From Atrina japonica (Eukaryota; Mollusca; Bivalvia; Pterioida; Pinnidae): a stretch of DNA of 64,000 bases. The stretch spans positions 598,501 through 662,500 of the forward strand of contig BROG01000004.1 of the NCBI GenBank assembly GCA_030159075.1, in the 5' to 3' direction. The position numbers and the translations under genes are program-made. The notes beneath the pieces are model-generated. The model was not told where the DNA came from and made no database searches. It saw only the letters and a list, made by a program, of their open reading frames with translations. Of the stretch, positions 13,999 through 24,660 are shown piece by piece (position 1 is the first letter of the stretch; every line of letters starts with the position of its first letter).

Positions 13999-14263
13999 TT
14001 GTTGTTTAACGTCCCAGTCAAGAATTTTTCACTCATATGGAGATGTCACCAAATCCCGGTGAAGGGCTTCAAATTTTGGACTATGATCGGCACTCTTACG
14101 GCCATTGAGCAGTGAGGGTTCTTTAAAGTGCCGACACCTACTGTGACACGGGACGTCGGTTTTTATTGTCTCATCCGAAGTAAAGGAAACCAATCTTATG
14201 CCGGCTGGACTCGAACTCACGATTAAGAATGGAGAGCGCTACAGACTGAGTCAGGGTGGCTCT
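13999..14263 (-). mobile_element. tRNA-derived SINE, copy 1
   Basis: Reads on the minus strand: degenerate A box (GCCACCCTGACTCAGTCTGT), B box (GAGTTCGAGTCC), a central conserved part with CTGCTCAATGGCCGTAAGAG, and a 3' tail GACGTTAAACAACAA. The layout (tRNA head, conserved core, LINE-type tail) is that of molluscan V-SINE/RUDI-like elements; the exact family name is an inference. Confidence 0.8.
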
Positions 14264-14921
14264 AATATCGATAGAAAATTCTGACAATCAGCACACATGT
14301 TATATATCATGGTGTGGTGTATTGAATGAGACTGTTTTGTAAGCATTGGTGATCAACTAGAGTATGTAACATGTTTGTCAGACTTGTTTATATATAAACA
14401 GATTTGTATTTATTTATATTTAGTTGATTATAAAGCATCAGTGGAGAAAGAGGTCATTTGAATAAAGCTGCCAGCTGTAATTAATCTCAACCAATATTTC
14501 ATCACCAAGTACGTGTAATGCTTCAAGAGGGAAGGAGCTAGAAAAGGATATGTTTGCAAATAAATATATTACACATTGTTTTTGGTTTTAAATCCTCGAA
14601 ATTTTTATTTTCATATTTTTCCCATGTAGCAGTGGGTCAACATTTACATTAAAGTTTCGGACATATACCAGTGTAATCAGTTTCACTGGTGGTTTTTACA
14701 ATCCTAAAAAACATTATTTAGATTCTTGAATTGTATTTTTAATTTATGTATGTGTAATCTTCATACATTAGTTGCAGAAAAATAAAGTGCAATAATGAAC
14801 TTCTACGACTATTGAAGATGACAAGAGTATTTTCACAGCGGTATGTGGCCATACATAGAGAAAAAGTTCCAATAAATGTACTATTGTACATGTAGCTTCA
14901 GTTAATATCAATAGAGTTGTA

Positions 14922-15185
14922 TTGTTGTTTAACGTCCCAGCAAGAATTTTTCACTCATATGGAGATGTCACCAAATCCCGGTGAAGGGCTTCAAATTTTG
15001 GACTATGATCGGCACTCTTACGGCCATTGAGCAGTGAGGGTTCTTTAAAGTGCCGACACCTACTGTGACACGGGACGTCGGTTTTTATTGTCTCATCCGA
15101 AGTAAAGGAAACCAATCTTATGCCGGCTGGACTCGAACTCACGATTAAGAATGGAGAGCGCTACAGACTGAGTCAGGGTGGCTCT
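14922..15185 (-). mobile_element. tRNA-derived SINE, copy 2 (duplicated with its flanks)
   Basis: The same SINE as at 13999-14263, at the same place in the second tandem unit. It arose by segmental duplication, not by a second insertion. Confidence 0.8.
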
Positions 15186-15264
15186 AATATCGATAGAAAA
15201 TTCTGACAATCAGCACACATGTTATATATCATGGTGTGGTGTATTGAATGAGACTGTTTTGTAT

Positions 15265-15590
15265 TATCAATGTTTTACATCTACCAAGAATTTACCCATA
15301 GTCACTGGGTGAAGTGGCAGATTTTTACCTGTGGTTGTGCTACGGCCCGACACCAATGCAGCGAGGAAATTTTACACGCCATGCCTGCCACTGCACAGGA
15401 CCATCATGCATGGTTTTAAGTCTCAGTTGAAAGGTCTGCAAATTTCACTCCACATGCTGAGGGCTAGGTGAAAGAACTGTCACCATCATTTTTAAAACTC
15501 TTAGTATGACCAGCTACAGAGAAGTGAACCCAGGACCTCCTGCTTGTGAGTTAAATACTCTTAGACTACTACACGTGGTCTGAATTGTAC
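15265..15590 (-). mobile_element. Probable SINE of another family, minus strand
   Basis: On the minus strand, from about 15588 downward, a tRNA-like head carries AGTAGTCTAAGAGTATTTAA and GGTCCTGGGTTCACTTCTC (B-box-like). A non-coding body follows to about 15265. No second copy is in the window, so the call rests on the head only. Confidence 0.4.
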
Positions 15591-17180
15591 TAATACACTG
15601 ATCTCGTAATAATTGTCTACCATTGCATTGTAATATCAATAATCAAGTGCACACTTTGTACACATAAGTCAGTACACATGTAATTATTTCACCCACAAAG
15701 CTTTTTTTTCAAGATATGCAAGCTCTGGCTGAAAAAAAATCGAGTCAAAGTATGCTATGATAATGATGATACAGAGTTGAAAAAAATATTTATCCCATTT
15801 TTGTATTGAGAAAAAATTAACAAACTCGTGGTCAGGCCTAACATTATGTCATCGTATCTATTTTAATCAAATGGATTTGCTACTACTCCTATTGTCTTTC
15901 CACAGGGATGAATAACCTTTTGACTGTCATATGGTCTATTCTACTCAATGTTTGGTTTCCTAACTGGAAATGTGTTTCGTTACCTACTGGATAAAACGAT
16001 GAAAGTTAGTTATTTTGAGTTTATGGGAATGAAATCAATCAAAGTTGCTTTAGATAGAAATGACTCTGCATGAATGTGTTGGGGGAAAAATGTGGTTTTA
16101 TATAAAATACATGTATACAGATGAAGACAAAACCTGTTCACACTTTTGTCACCGTACTATAGGCCTAGCTCCTTTATTTAGGCCTATATTATATTAGGGA
16201 CAAAATGATGGCGCAAACTGGACATACTCCTATATATAGGCCTAAACAGCGACTGCTTCAGTACATGTACTTATTTCTATTTCTCTATCAAGACTTAAAT
16301 ATAAAATCTCAATATCTCAATATTAAAAACAAAATTGAAAATAATCGATTTAAAATCAAAATACCACGCACAAAAGAATATTCTGATGCACTCTGTTTTT
16401 GCGTTAATTCGTTACTCAATGCCGCAGAAAACACGCAGGTGATTCACGTTTCAATGCTTGTTTTATATGCCGTCACAAACAGTTTTGTTGACCTAAGCTA
16501 TTCACATATTTTGCAATACAATTTATATCAGAATAGTTTTCAGTATCGAGCTTCAGATTGGTACATCTATATGAACCTCTACGAAACGTGACGCTCGGTC
16601 AAAACATTCGTGTTTCCATAAAGAAACAAGGCTAAAAACCCCTTATATGACAAGTGTCAATATTTTCGTGGTCACAGTCAGTATTACCGTCTCCTCTCAG
16701 AAATGACTGGATATTAGTTCCTTTGTTCATTTTGATGGTTGTTACAAAATTTGGATCTAAAGATGACGAAAAAAAAAAACAAAAAAAAAAACCAAAAATA
16801 AAAACGGATACACCAGTATCCTTTTTCCATCGTTCAAATTCCGCATAAGACTCACCATATGCATTTTGCTGTTTATTTTAGATGCACCACAGTGTGTTCT
16901 TTTATACTAGATATAAACAAATATTTGAGTAGTACAAAGCATTTATTCGTTATTGACGCTTCTGTATTCAGGACATGAAATTGTATGAAAGAATTGTCTT
17001 GGACTAATTCCATAATTTGAAAACATTTGTTGTACGCTTTGTTTTCCTGAACGCCTACTGTAGTAGGTTATTATCTAATTATTTCATGCAATTAAGAGAC
17101 TCACTTAAGGAGGTTATCTGTAACATTTACACGTAGCACATTGTTGAATGCCAATATGCAACTAAAACTAAAATATTATT
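15591..17180. other. No gene supported; 128-codon ORF at 16205-16591 of doubtful status
   Basis: The plus-strand frame 16205-16591 (MMAQTGHTPIYRPKQRLLQY...) has no recognisable domain, motif or homologue that I know. It is rich in Tyr, Asn and Ile, as expected of random AT-rich sequence. I see no splice or promoter support. The rest of the stretch holds nothing identifiable. Confidence 0.4.
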
Positions 17181-17184
17181 AATA

Positions 17185-17217
17185 AGGTCATCCAACAATT
17201 GGTCGGATGACCTATTG

Positions 17218-17248
<31 letters not shown>

Positions 17249-17330
17249 AAGTAGCAGTTGCACGTGACATGGACTCTCTGTTGTTGGTTACACTCCAGTA
17301 GCATGGAGTCATCTCACGTGTCACTACTAA
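17185..17330 (+). mobile_element. Short hairpin-ended repeat fragment with (TTA)n
   Basis: A hairpin at 17185-17212 (GGTCATCCAAC...GTCGGATGACC) is followed by TATTGTA, as in the starts at 9730 and 10553 (GGTGACCTATTG). A (TTA)n run at 17219-17250 follows, then a second imperfect inverted repeat (GTAGCAGTTGCACGTGACAT against ATCTCACGTGTCACTAC) to about 17325. Confidence 0.45.
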
Positions 17331-18443
17331 TTATCATAAACATTATCATTATGACCGAAGAATTGGAACATCTTATTTGGTTCATTATATGTGTGAGAGA
17401 TAATATTATATATTTTACTGTAAATATCTAAAAAAGATGTTTCATAGGATTTATGTACTTTAATTTCAAATACAAAACATAAAAATAAATGTGTTGTCTA
17501 TGATATCATACTTGTAAAGTTTTAATTTCCTTTTGCGAAAAACCATTTAACTAATTAAGTTGAACCAATTTCAACCATTTACATGTGAACTGATTTTGTA
17601 GGATAGCTCCTTCACGGCGCCTCTTTATCGTTCCAGATGTTGCTTTAGTTCGATAACATCAAATATTATAAAGATAATACCAAGTGATAATGCTGAAGAC
17701 GATCGTTTCTGTCAATCAGACTTCATCAGTTGAGCTACAATTTTAAATAGATTTTCTAGAATGAAAGTGGTATCAGACAAGGCCAAATAATAAATCTAAA
17801 CGTACAGCCAAAATCCGTCTAAGTGTAACCACTGTAAAAAGATGACTATCATAGTTTTAGAAGAATTTTAAATGGTGCTATCAGTGCCAAATATTACTTT
17901 AGTATACGATCATCAACTTATTCCTCAAATAATATAAAAATCTCGGATACCAACGTACTAATCTTCAGGATGTCCAGGATATAACCGCACTTATGATTTT
18001 GATGGCCAGTTTTAGAGTCAAGTTCTTCAGGACAATATTTTATATAATTGTTGTCAGTTATCATCTTTTACCACATCATTTTTTAGTTAAATATAGTCAC
18101 CCAAAGGGATATATTATTGTTTTCAGTCTCTGATTTCTGTTGGTAAGCATCGACAATCATGGACAAATTCGTCATAAAATGTTTAAAATCATATAAATAT
18201 TAGAATTCACAATATGTTTAACAATGGTTACTTTTAGACGAATATTGACAGATTTATTATTCACGCATTGATAATGACTACATAAACTTAAATACACAAT
18301 CATATTCCAGTTCAACGGAATGTTAAGGAAAACACAATTTGAAAATAGGTGACTCGAACCGTCAATGTTAGAGTCACGTACTTGACACGAACCACTTAAT
18401 ATTTCAATTTTATCTCCGAAAATAATTTTTTTTGTCACTGTAT
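17331..18443. other. No feature seen
   Basis: AT-rich sequence without supported exons, RNA genes or recognised repeats. Confidence 0.5.
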
Positions 18444-18794
18444 TCAAAGAGGCATCAGTTGTGTGTTTCGAAATTATTTCCTTTTTACTACTTAGATCGA
18501 TATACAATAACAGAAAGAGATATACACAGACATAAACATTCTTGAATAATTCCTATATATTCTGTGTAAATTGATTTAGAAAAATTGACACTTTTTCACT
18601 TGAAATTTCTTAACTCAACCTTTCTATTTGTATTTGAATACTACACTGGACCTGACCTTATTTTCGCAAAATATATAGGAATATAAGATATGTCTATTTA
18701 TAGCTATTTTTTTATTATTGCACATAAATTACAAGTAACAGAATTAGACAATCGAAATAATTATATTTTGTAAACACAGCTAATTCTCCTTTAA
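18444..18794 (+). mobile_element. ~350-bp MITE-like repeat, copy a
   Basis: Starts AAAGAGGCATCAGTTGTGT and ends ACACAGCTAATTCTCCTTTA, degenerate inverted termini. Internal landmarks shared by all five copies include TTTACTACTTAGAT, GACCTGACCTTATTTTC and AATCGAAATAAT. Non-coding. Confidence 0.7.
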
Positions 18795-19265
18795 TTGGAG
18801 AAACTATTGATATTGTAAAAATCAAAAATGTTATTGAGAGGAAAATTAATGCAGACATTTTTCAAGTCGAATATTTTGAAATAGCATTTCTTTTGCCAAT
18901 ATCTATAGATCTGAAGTACAGTAGTGTAAGTAATAAATTTAATAAAACTCGAATAAATGAATGAATTAATAAACTTACCTTGTTTCGAAATACAAAGTAA
19001 ATATAGAAGCCATAGATACACGCTTTTATATGAATTCAGCACAGACATTATGGAACCGACATACGCATATACATTCTCTTCTGAAGTAATTTATAAAGCT
19101 AAGCGAAGATTCTCATGTCATATTGATTTAATAAGATTTTCTGTTTTAATTATTTCTGTTCTATATTTAACCTAGTTTCTCTAAAGCCGAAAAGCTGACA
19201 ATAGTTACAGCTCATATTGATGCAATCGACCTTTTGTGCATGTTGCGCCCGCATATAATTATAAA

Positions 19266-19572
19266 AATATCAGATACCAATGTATAAATCATCAACGTGC
19301 TCTGGATACATATTCAAATCTGCTGAACATTTGACAAACATGGACCCCTGGGAATTCAGAGGTGGGGTCAGGTGCCATGGAGGAGTAAGCATCCCCTGTT
19401 GACCGGTCACACCCGCCGCGATTCCTCAGTCAAATTTAAATGAAATGAGTAAGAAGCAAATCCTCTTCACAACAATGGTTTATGCTATTTTATTTAGTGA
19501 AACAGAGTAATCGCAAACAGGGCTACCATACCGACTGTAAAATTTGAGGAACGTTGATATCAAACGCAATTT
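19266..19572 (-). mobile_element. Penelope-like (Naiad-type) 3'-terminal fragment
   Basis: Reads as the reverse complement of 35890-36225: ATCAGATACCAATGTATAAA at the left, then GTGCCATGGAGGAGTAAGCA, GACCGGTCACACCCGCCG, and at the right GAGGAACGTTGATATCAAAC, which is the antisense of the RT gene's last codons (compare 35895-35910). It is a 5'-truncated minus-strand insertion. Confidence 0.75.
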
Positions 19573-20112
19573 TTATATCCCTGCCACAATAATTTGTCAG
19601 TAGGTGGTTTACCTCTGTATTTTAAATGTTCATATGTTGAACAAGATCTGGCATATCGGATCATTTATGAGATATAAACACCATATGCAGGTGACTGTGG
19701 GGCATTACAACTTGAATGTGTAAAACTTTACGATGGGAAAGCCGATATAGTCGTGTTTGTTGTATAGCCGGGTTTGTAATTTCACGTCTGTTTCTATAGT
19801 AAGTAAAATACCTAAACAGGAAAGTTTGTGGTTGAATCAGTTGTGTGTTTGATTTCTAGTTTGATGGAAGTTTTATTCATTGTTGAAAGCAAACACACAA
19901 CAGGCTACTTTCAAATGTCTCCGTCCGTCATTATAAGTCATTTGTCATTCATCTTAGAATATGATATGTAGATTTCATATTAGGTTTATTGTGATTTTCA
20001 TTTCAATGTGTATATGATAATTATTATTGTATAAAAAAACTCGTTATGTATCATTCGGAGCTCCTGAATTGTGGCGCCTTAATGAAAGACATGATCGAAC
20101 TTCCGAAAAACA
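19573..20112. other. No feature seen
   Basis: No exon, RNA gene or repeat could be supported in this stretch. Confidence 0.45.
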
Positions 20113-20265
20113 AAAGCGTTTTAAAGAGATAACTTCTGCGTTTTAACAAGATACTATCGCGTTTAAACAAGATACTATCGCGTTTAAACGTGATGATTAT
20201 CGAGAACACTATCGCGTTTAAACGAAGTAACTGTCGCGTTTTAACGAGATAACTATCGTATCTTA
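20113..20265 (+). repeat. ~22-bp minisatellite with GCGTTTAAAC core
   Basis: Six or seven imperfect units such as GATACTATCGCGTTTAAACA (20150-20190) and ACTATCGCGTTTAAACGA (about 20205-20222). The 8-base palindrome GTTTAAAC recurs in several units. The array ends near 20265. Confidence 0.8.
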
Positions 20266-20486
20266 ATGGTATTTCAATTTATTTGAAGTATTTGTTAGTA
20301 GGTTAAATGCTGCAATACTTACGAGCCAGCTGATTAGTGAAAAGTGTGGCTACTTTCAATTGTCATGAACGAATATTAGCTGTCATTACGTCATGCTCAA
20401 GATTTTTGAAGTATATTCCTTTGATAAAATATCAGTATTAACAGAGCGTAATTCTTACTCTGTTCTATGTGTGACTTCGGACCGCA

Positions 20487-20568
20487 CTGTAATTAATAAA
20501 AAAGAAGATCGTGAAGTACTTGAATAAGTTTTTCGATCTTGCTTTATTGCTGGTCACTGCATGAAGTG
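20487..20568. repeat. 82-bp exact direct repeat, left copy
   Basis: Identical over 82 bases to 21563-21644. It starts CTGTAATTAATAAAAAAGAA, contains AAGATCG...CGATCTT inverted words and ends CACTGCATGAAGTG. It may be a piece of a long terminal repeat upstream of the gypsy-like integrase, but no full LTR pair is visible. Confidence 0.85.
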
Positions 20569-21562
20569 TTATATACAATAAGATGAACACAATATTAACA
20601 ACAAAATTAATATTTACAAAATACAAAGAGTTTAAAAAAACTGAATGTGCACATGACTTTTTCTTGAGTTTCAAGTTAGAACAAAATACTTTGGGGAATT
20701 AAAACATTATTCTATCAAGATATAAAATCTTATCTATATATATTTATGAGAGAGAACAGTTATGAGCCTACTAGATCTGAATACAAAAGTACAAAGTATA
20801 TAAAAGTATATACATGGATAAGTATATAAAGTCATGTGAACATTCACAATAAGTAAAGGGAAACAAAGGGAGACAACCCAATTTACTTAACTCTTGAATA
20901 TCAATAATAATTGAAAAGGGAGGTAACTGTCCTAATATAAAGTTTACCCATGGTGAAAGCATTTAAAATCACAATGCATTTCCTAATCTAACTTTATAAC
21001 CTACAATGACACCCTTTGAAACAGAATATATTAATGCCTAGGCTATACTTGTAAGGACAAAACAGACTAGAGCTAATATTAAAAATTATTTTCATCATTA
21101 GATCTAATCAAGATTGACCGCTTTCGCGTAGTTATGCATCTGCACACAAGTTAATACATCTGATTAATATGTCAGCATTATGCTTACCAAAGCTCTGGGA
21201 CACATGATTAAAGATTTCTGCGGCACTTGCAGACGAAAGTTTAACGTGAATTTGTCCGCTGACTGAAGAGTTCACAATTGTGCAGCATAACATAGAAAGG
21301 AGCGAACGAGCCCGACTTTCTGTCAAATACTTAAAGTATAGAAATAAACTAAAGGTAAAACTAACTACCGCTACTCTACATTGGAAAAAATAAAATAAGA
21401 CTGAACTATTTACAAAAATTAAGGTAAAATACCTATGTTATGCATTTTGCCGCATTAAGTGCATAAACCGCGTATTTCTAACCAAATGTTAAATGCAAAC
21501 TTTATAAGATACAAATTTTGAAAGATTTGTCAACTTAGAAATAATAAATGAATGGCTCATAC
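20569..21562. other. Spacer between the 82-bp repeats, no gene seen
   Basis: About 1 kb of AT-rich sequence without a supported ORF. If the repeats are LTR pieces this would be LTR or insertion sequence. Confidence 0.4.
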
Positions 21563-21644
21563 CTGTAATTAATAAAAAAGAAGATCGTGAAGTACTTGAA
21601 TAAGTTTTTCGATCTTGCTTTATTGCTGGTCACTGCATGAAGTG
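21563..21644. repeat. 82-bp exact direct repeat, right copy
   Basis: Identical to 20487-20568. It lies about 1 kb upstream of the open frame that encodes the integrase. Confidence 0.85.
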
Positions 21645-22620
21645 ACCACGCAGTTCACAAAATTTCAGTTGTGCCAAAATTTCGCAAGTTTGACAAATAG
21701 CCAATCAAATTAGGGGAACTTAAAATCACAATTTAGGGTACGAACCTAAATTTCCTAATAAGGACATATAAGTGTCCAAGTCCAGGGTAAGGTCACACCC
21801 CTAAACTTCTTGGTTCCCACCGCATAGACATGCCGATTTAACATATACCAAATTGATTACGTAAAAATCAATTAGTGACACTGAGAAGGTGGTATTACTT
21901 CTTTTACCTGTGCCGAAGCTACTTTGCATGTTTTCTTAACAATAATCAGAACAATAAGCAGGACAGACTTTGTGTCCCCTGCAAGTAAACAGGAAGGTCG
22001 AGGTGTGAGTTTCTCAGATGTCATACTAACGAAGATTAATTTGCTTCACTATGTAATTTGAAAATATCAATATTTTCAAAAATAATTTCGCACAAGTGTT
22101 GAAATAAAGAAAAATTATTAAAATCAAAATCTATGAAAAAATTAGCTTTCTTTTGATACTAAACATGGGATGTTTTCAACTCGTATTTATAAATGCGACT
22201 ATTTACGCACTTTACAATTCAAATCTCGAAATTGTAAATTTTACACACTAAAAATATGACTACTCTATATAAAGTTAGCTATTTTTTTTTCTGAAAAGAA
22301 CACATTTTTTTTTTTAAAACAAAGAAACTACAATGTAACTGTCCTATGCAGTATTGAAAATTTTTTTGTTTTAAAATTACAATAATCATAAGGACTACTT
22401 TCCCCCACTTTAAATTCTTTCGACCCGAAAGAAAAATTTTGAAAATCAAGCAACATCTTAAACAAATTTATGATCAAGGACCTCTATCAAAATACATTAC
22501 ACAATAATGGTTCTCAAAGAGAAAATAAGACACAGAACAAAACAAACTATGAGAAATAACATATATACAATGCACAACCAAAGTTCATGTTCATGTAGGT
22601 TTGTCAATCACCACTGATAA
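21645..22620. other. Non-coding leader of the gypsy-like remnant; gag and RT absent
   Basis: No frame encodes gag, protease, reverse transcriptase or RNase H. The integrase frame opens directly after TGATAA at 22615-22620. The element is therefore internally deleted, or its integrase is reached by splicing; there is an AG just inside the frame at 22621-22622. Confidence 0.5.
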
Positions 22621-24405
22621 ACAGTTACATCCAAAACACAGACTGATTGTTCTGACAAGCAGGAAAGTATTGAGGTAACATTTTGTTATGCACTAGATGA
22701 GCAAGAGGACAACAACCAAGAATTAGCAGACAGGCCTGATTTAGCACAACTGCAACGAGAATGCAGAGATTTTGCAGGTATTTATCAGTACTTAGTTGAT
22801 GGTACCTTACCAGAAAACCCAAAAGCTAGGGGATACATTGTGGCAGAAAGTAAGTATTATAGTTTAGTGGACAACGTTTTATACCACTGGTTTCAAACAA
22901 GGGGTAGAAAAGTTGCCAAGGAACTTAGACTTATTAAGCAGTTAGCTTTACCAAAGGTCCTTCGTTTAGATGCACTCAAGTCTTATCATGACAGTTTAGC
23001 GGGTGGAGGTCACCTAGGGGTAGATAAGGTCAAAACAGCTATGTATCAGAAGTATTACTGGCCTGGTATGCATAATGATATTGTTACATATGTGAAGTCA
23101 TGTGATCGTTGTCAGCTTGCAAAAAGGGACTATAATCCTCATAAACCTCCTATGGTTCCTATGCCTATGTCAAAACGATTTGAGCGCTGGCACATAGACA
23201 TATTAGGCCCTCTCAATAAAACTGAAGAAGGCTATGAGTATGTTCTACTGTGCATTGACTCATTCACTAGATGGTCAGAGGCATTCCCCCTTAAGAGTCA
23301 AAGTGCCAAAGAAACAGCAGATGTGCTATACAAGGAGATTTTCACCAGATTTGGAGCTCCTAAAATCCTATTTTCTGATCGTGGTAGGAATTTTATGTCT
23401 AATTTGGTTAATGCCTTGTGTGAGTTATTTCAGATCACTCAACATCACACATCTGCCTACCATCCAAACACAAATGGAATGGTAGAGAGGCAAAATAGCA
23501 CTCTTGCCCAGTCCCTCAGAGCCTATTGTGGTAAGGAACAGTCCAGGTGGCCACAGCTGCTACCCAGTATAATGATGGCTTTCAGAAAGTCACCATCAAT
23601 GCATTCCACTGAATTTTCACCATTTTATCTCATGTTTGGTGAAGAAATGAGGCTACCGTTTGATGTATCTCTTGAGCCAGTAGACAATTTAGGTTGTGAT
23701 GCTAGGGCATTTATGCAAGAATTCATGGAGAATCTCAAAGTAGCACACAACCTGGCTCAAGAGAACCAAAGGCATCATCAAGCCAAAAACAAAAGTAGAC
23801 ATGACTTGAAGGCAACAGAACCTAATTTCAAACTAGGAGATTTGGTATTGTTCAAGGTCAACCCAGTACCTAAAGGCTACTCAAGCAAACTGTATGATAA
23901 AGCTAATGGTCCATACAGAATCATAGAACTTGGTCCTAACTTTACGTACAAATTGAAAAGGTGTGGTGATAATAAGGTACACAGTTCATTGATTAATGCT
24001 ACAAATTTGAAGCATTATAATGACCCACAGGTTCAAAGGTCAAATGTACAGTCAGACCCTGTAGAAAATGCTAATCCTGATCAAGAAGACAATGATCACA
24101 TGACTGCAAATGATCAGGTAGATCAGGATGAACATCCTCAACCTGGGACACCTGAGGTGCTACCACCTCCAGGTAATGAGGGAGAGGATTCAGATGTGAA
24201 ATTTTGGACATTCAATAAATTGATCCGAGGTCGGTTTAGAAACGGACATCGGGAGATTTATGTTGAATGGAATGATAAAACAAGATCTTGGATAAGGGAT
24301 ACAGATTTTACACCAGATGCACTAAATGAAATAAATCGAAAGTTTACCAAGCAGGGTAAACGCCGGAAGTCTTATTTCAAGAATAAGGACTTCTCCTCTC
24401 AGTAA
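22621..24405 (+). CDS. Ty3/gypsy-type integrase (C-terminal part of a pol gene)
   Basis: The frame is open from 22621; the first start-like codon used here is GTG at 22840, giving 521 aa, with 73 more open codons upstream and no upstream ATG. Counting from 22840, a zinc-binding HHCC module is present (His50, His58, Cys88, Cys91) followed by the DD35E catalytic core: Asp120 (WHIDILGPL), Asp180 (FSDRGRNF) and Glu216 (NGMVERQN). The C-terminus (about 450-500) looks like a chromodomain: RGRFRNGHREIYVEW then W in RSWIRD. Integrases of this family insert LTR-retrotransposon DNA; chromodomains steer target choice. No frameshift is seen, so this part is well preserved, but the upstream pol domains are missing. 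An env-like ORF follows 255 bases downstream. Confidence 0.9.
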   Translation, partial: TVTSKTQTDCSDKQESIEVTFCYALDEQEDNNQELADRPDLAQLQRECRDFAGIYQYLVDGTLPENPKARGYIVAESKYYSLVDNVLYHWFQTRGRKVAKELRLIKQLALPKVLRLDALKSYHDSLAGGGHLGVDKVKTAMYQKYYWPGMHNDIVTYVKSCDRCQLAKRDYNPHKPPMVPMPMSKRFERWHIDILGPLNKTEEGYEYVLLCIDSFTRWSEAFPLKSQSAKETADVLYKEIFTRFGAPKILFSDRGRNFMSNLVNALCELFQITQHHTSAYHPNTNGMVERQNSTLAQSLRAYCGKEQSRWPQLLPSIMMAFRKSPSMHSTEFSPFYLMFGEEMRLPFDVSLEPVDNLGCDARAFMQEFMENLKVAHNLAQENQRHHQAKNKSRHDLKATEPNFKLGDLVLFKVNPVPKGYSSKLYDKANGPYRIIELGPNFTYKLKRCGDNKVHSSLINATNLKHYNDPQVQRSNVQSDPVENANPDQEDNDHMTANDQVDQDEHPQPGTPEVLPPPGNEGEDSDVKFWTFNKLIRGRFRNGHREIYVEWNDKTRSWIRDTDFTPDALNEINRKFTKQGKRRKSYFKNKDFSSQ

Positions 24406-24660
24406 TTTCATTTGTGCAATAGTAGTTATTTTGTCAAGACAAAAACCTTAAGAGTATAAAACAAATATGAACTAAAGGAAGGTGAAGTACTGCTTTTCCT
24501 GTGGTATCACTGGTATACCATACTTATATCTGATTTTTAGATATTTGGGCATACTATAACCTAAAATTTTTGAAATTTTATATGGGCCTAATTTCTCAAG
24601 TTGTTGTGATTTATCTTTTTACATTAGTAGCTGGTCTACAATATATTTTTTGATTGAGTC

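Larger units (their letters stand above)
13401..15262. repeat. ~930-bp tandem direct duplication
   Basis: Unit 1 (about 13401-14334) and unit 2 (about 14335-15262) are nearly identical, both running from GCATTGGTGATCAACTAGA to GTATTGAATGAGACTGTTTT. They differ by a few substitutions and small indels (for example in the A-run near 13775 against 14705). Each unit includes one SINE in reverse orientation. Confidence 0.93.

Noticed and set aside
14029..15142. Two identical 63-aa minus-strand ORFs
   Set aside because: They lie inside the duplicated SINE copies; identity reflects the tandem duplication, not coding constraint.
16205..16591. 128-codon ORF as a gene
   Set aside because: No domain, no splice or promoter evidence, composition like random AT-rich sequence. 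Listed only as doubtful within a gap entry.
18172..18507. 111-codon minus-strand ORF
   Set aside because: It runs into a MITE-like repeat and shows no domain.
22383..22400. Minus-strand purine run (GTGGGGGAAAG) as a polypurine tract of a reverse element
   Set aside because: The integrase and env run on the plus strand and no minus-strand element genes are present; the match is probably chance.
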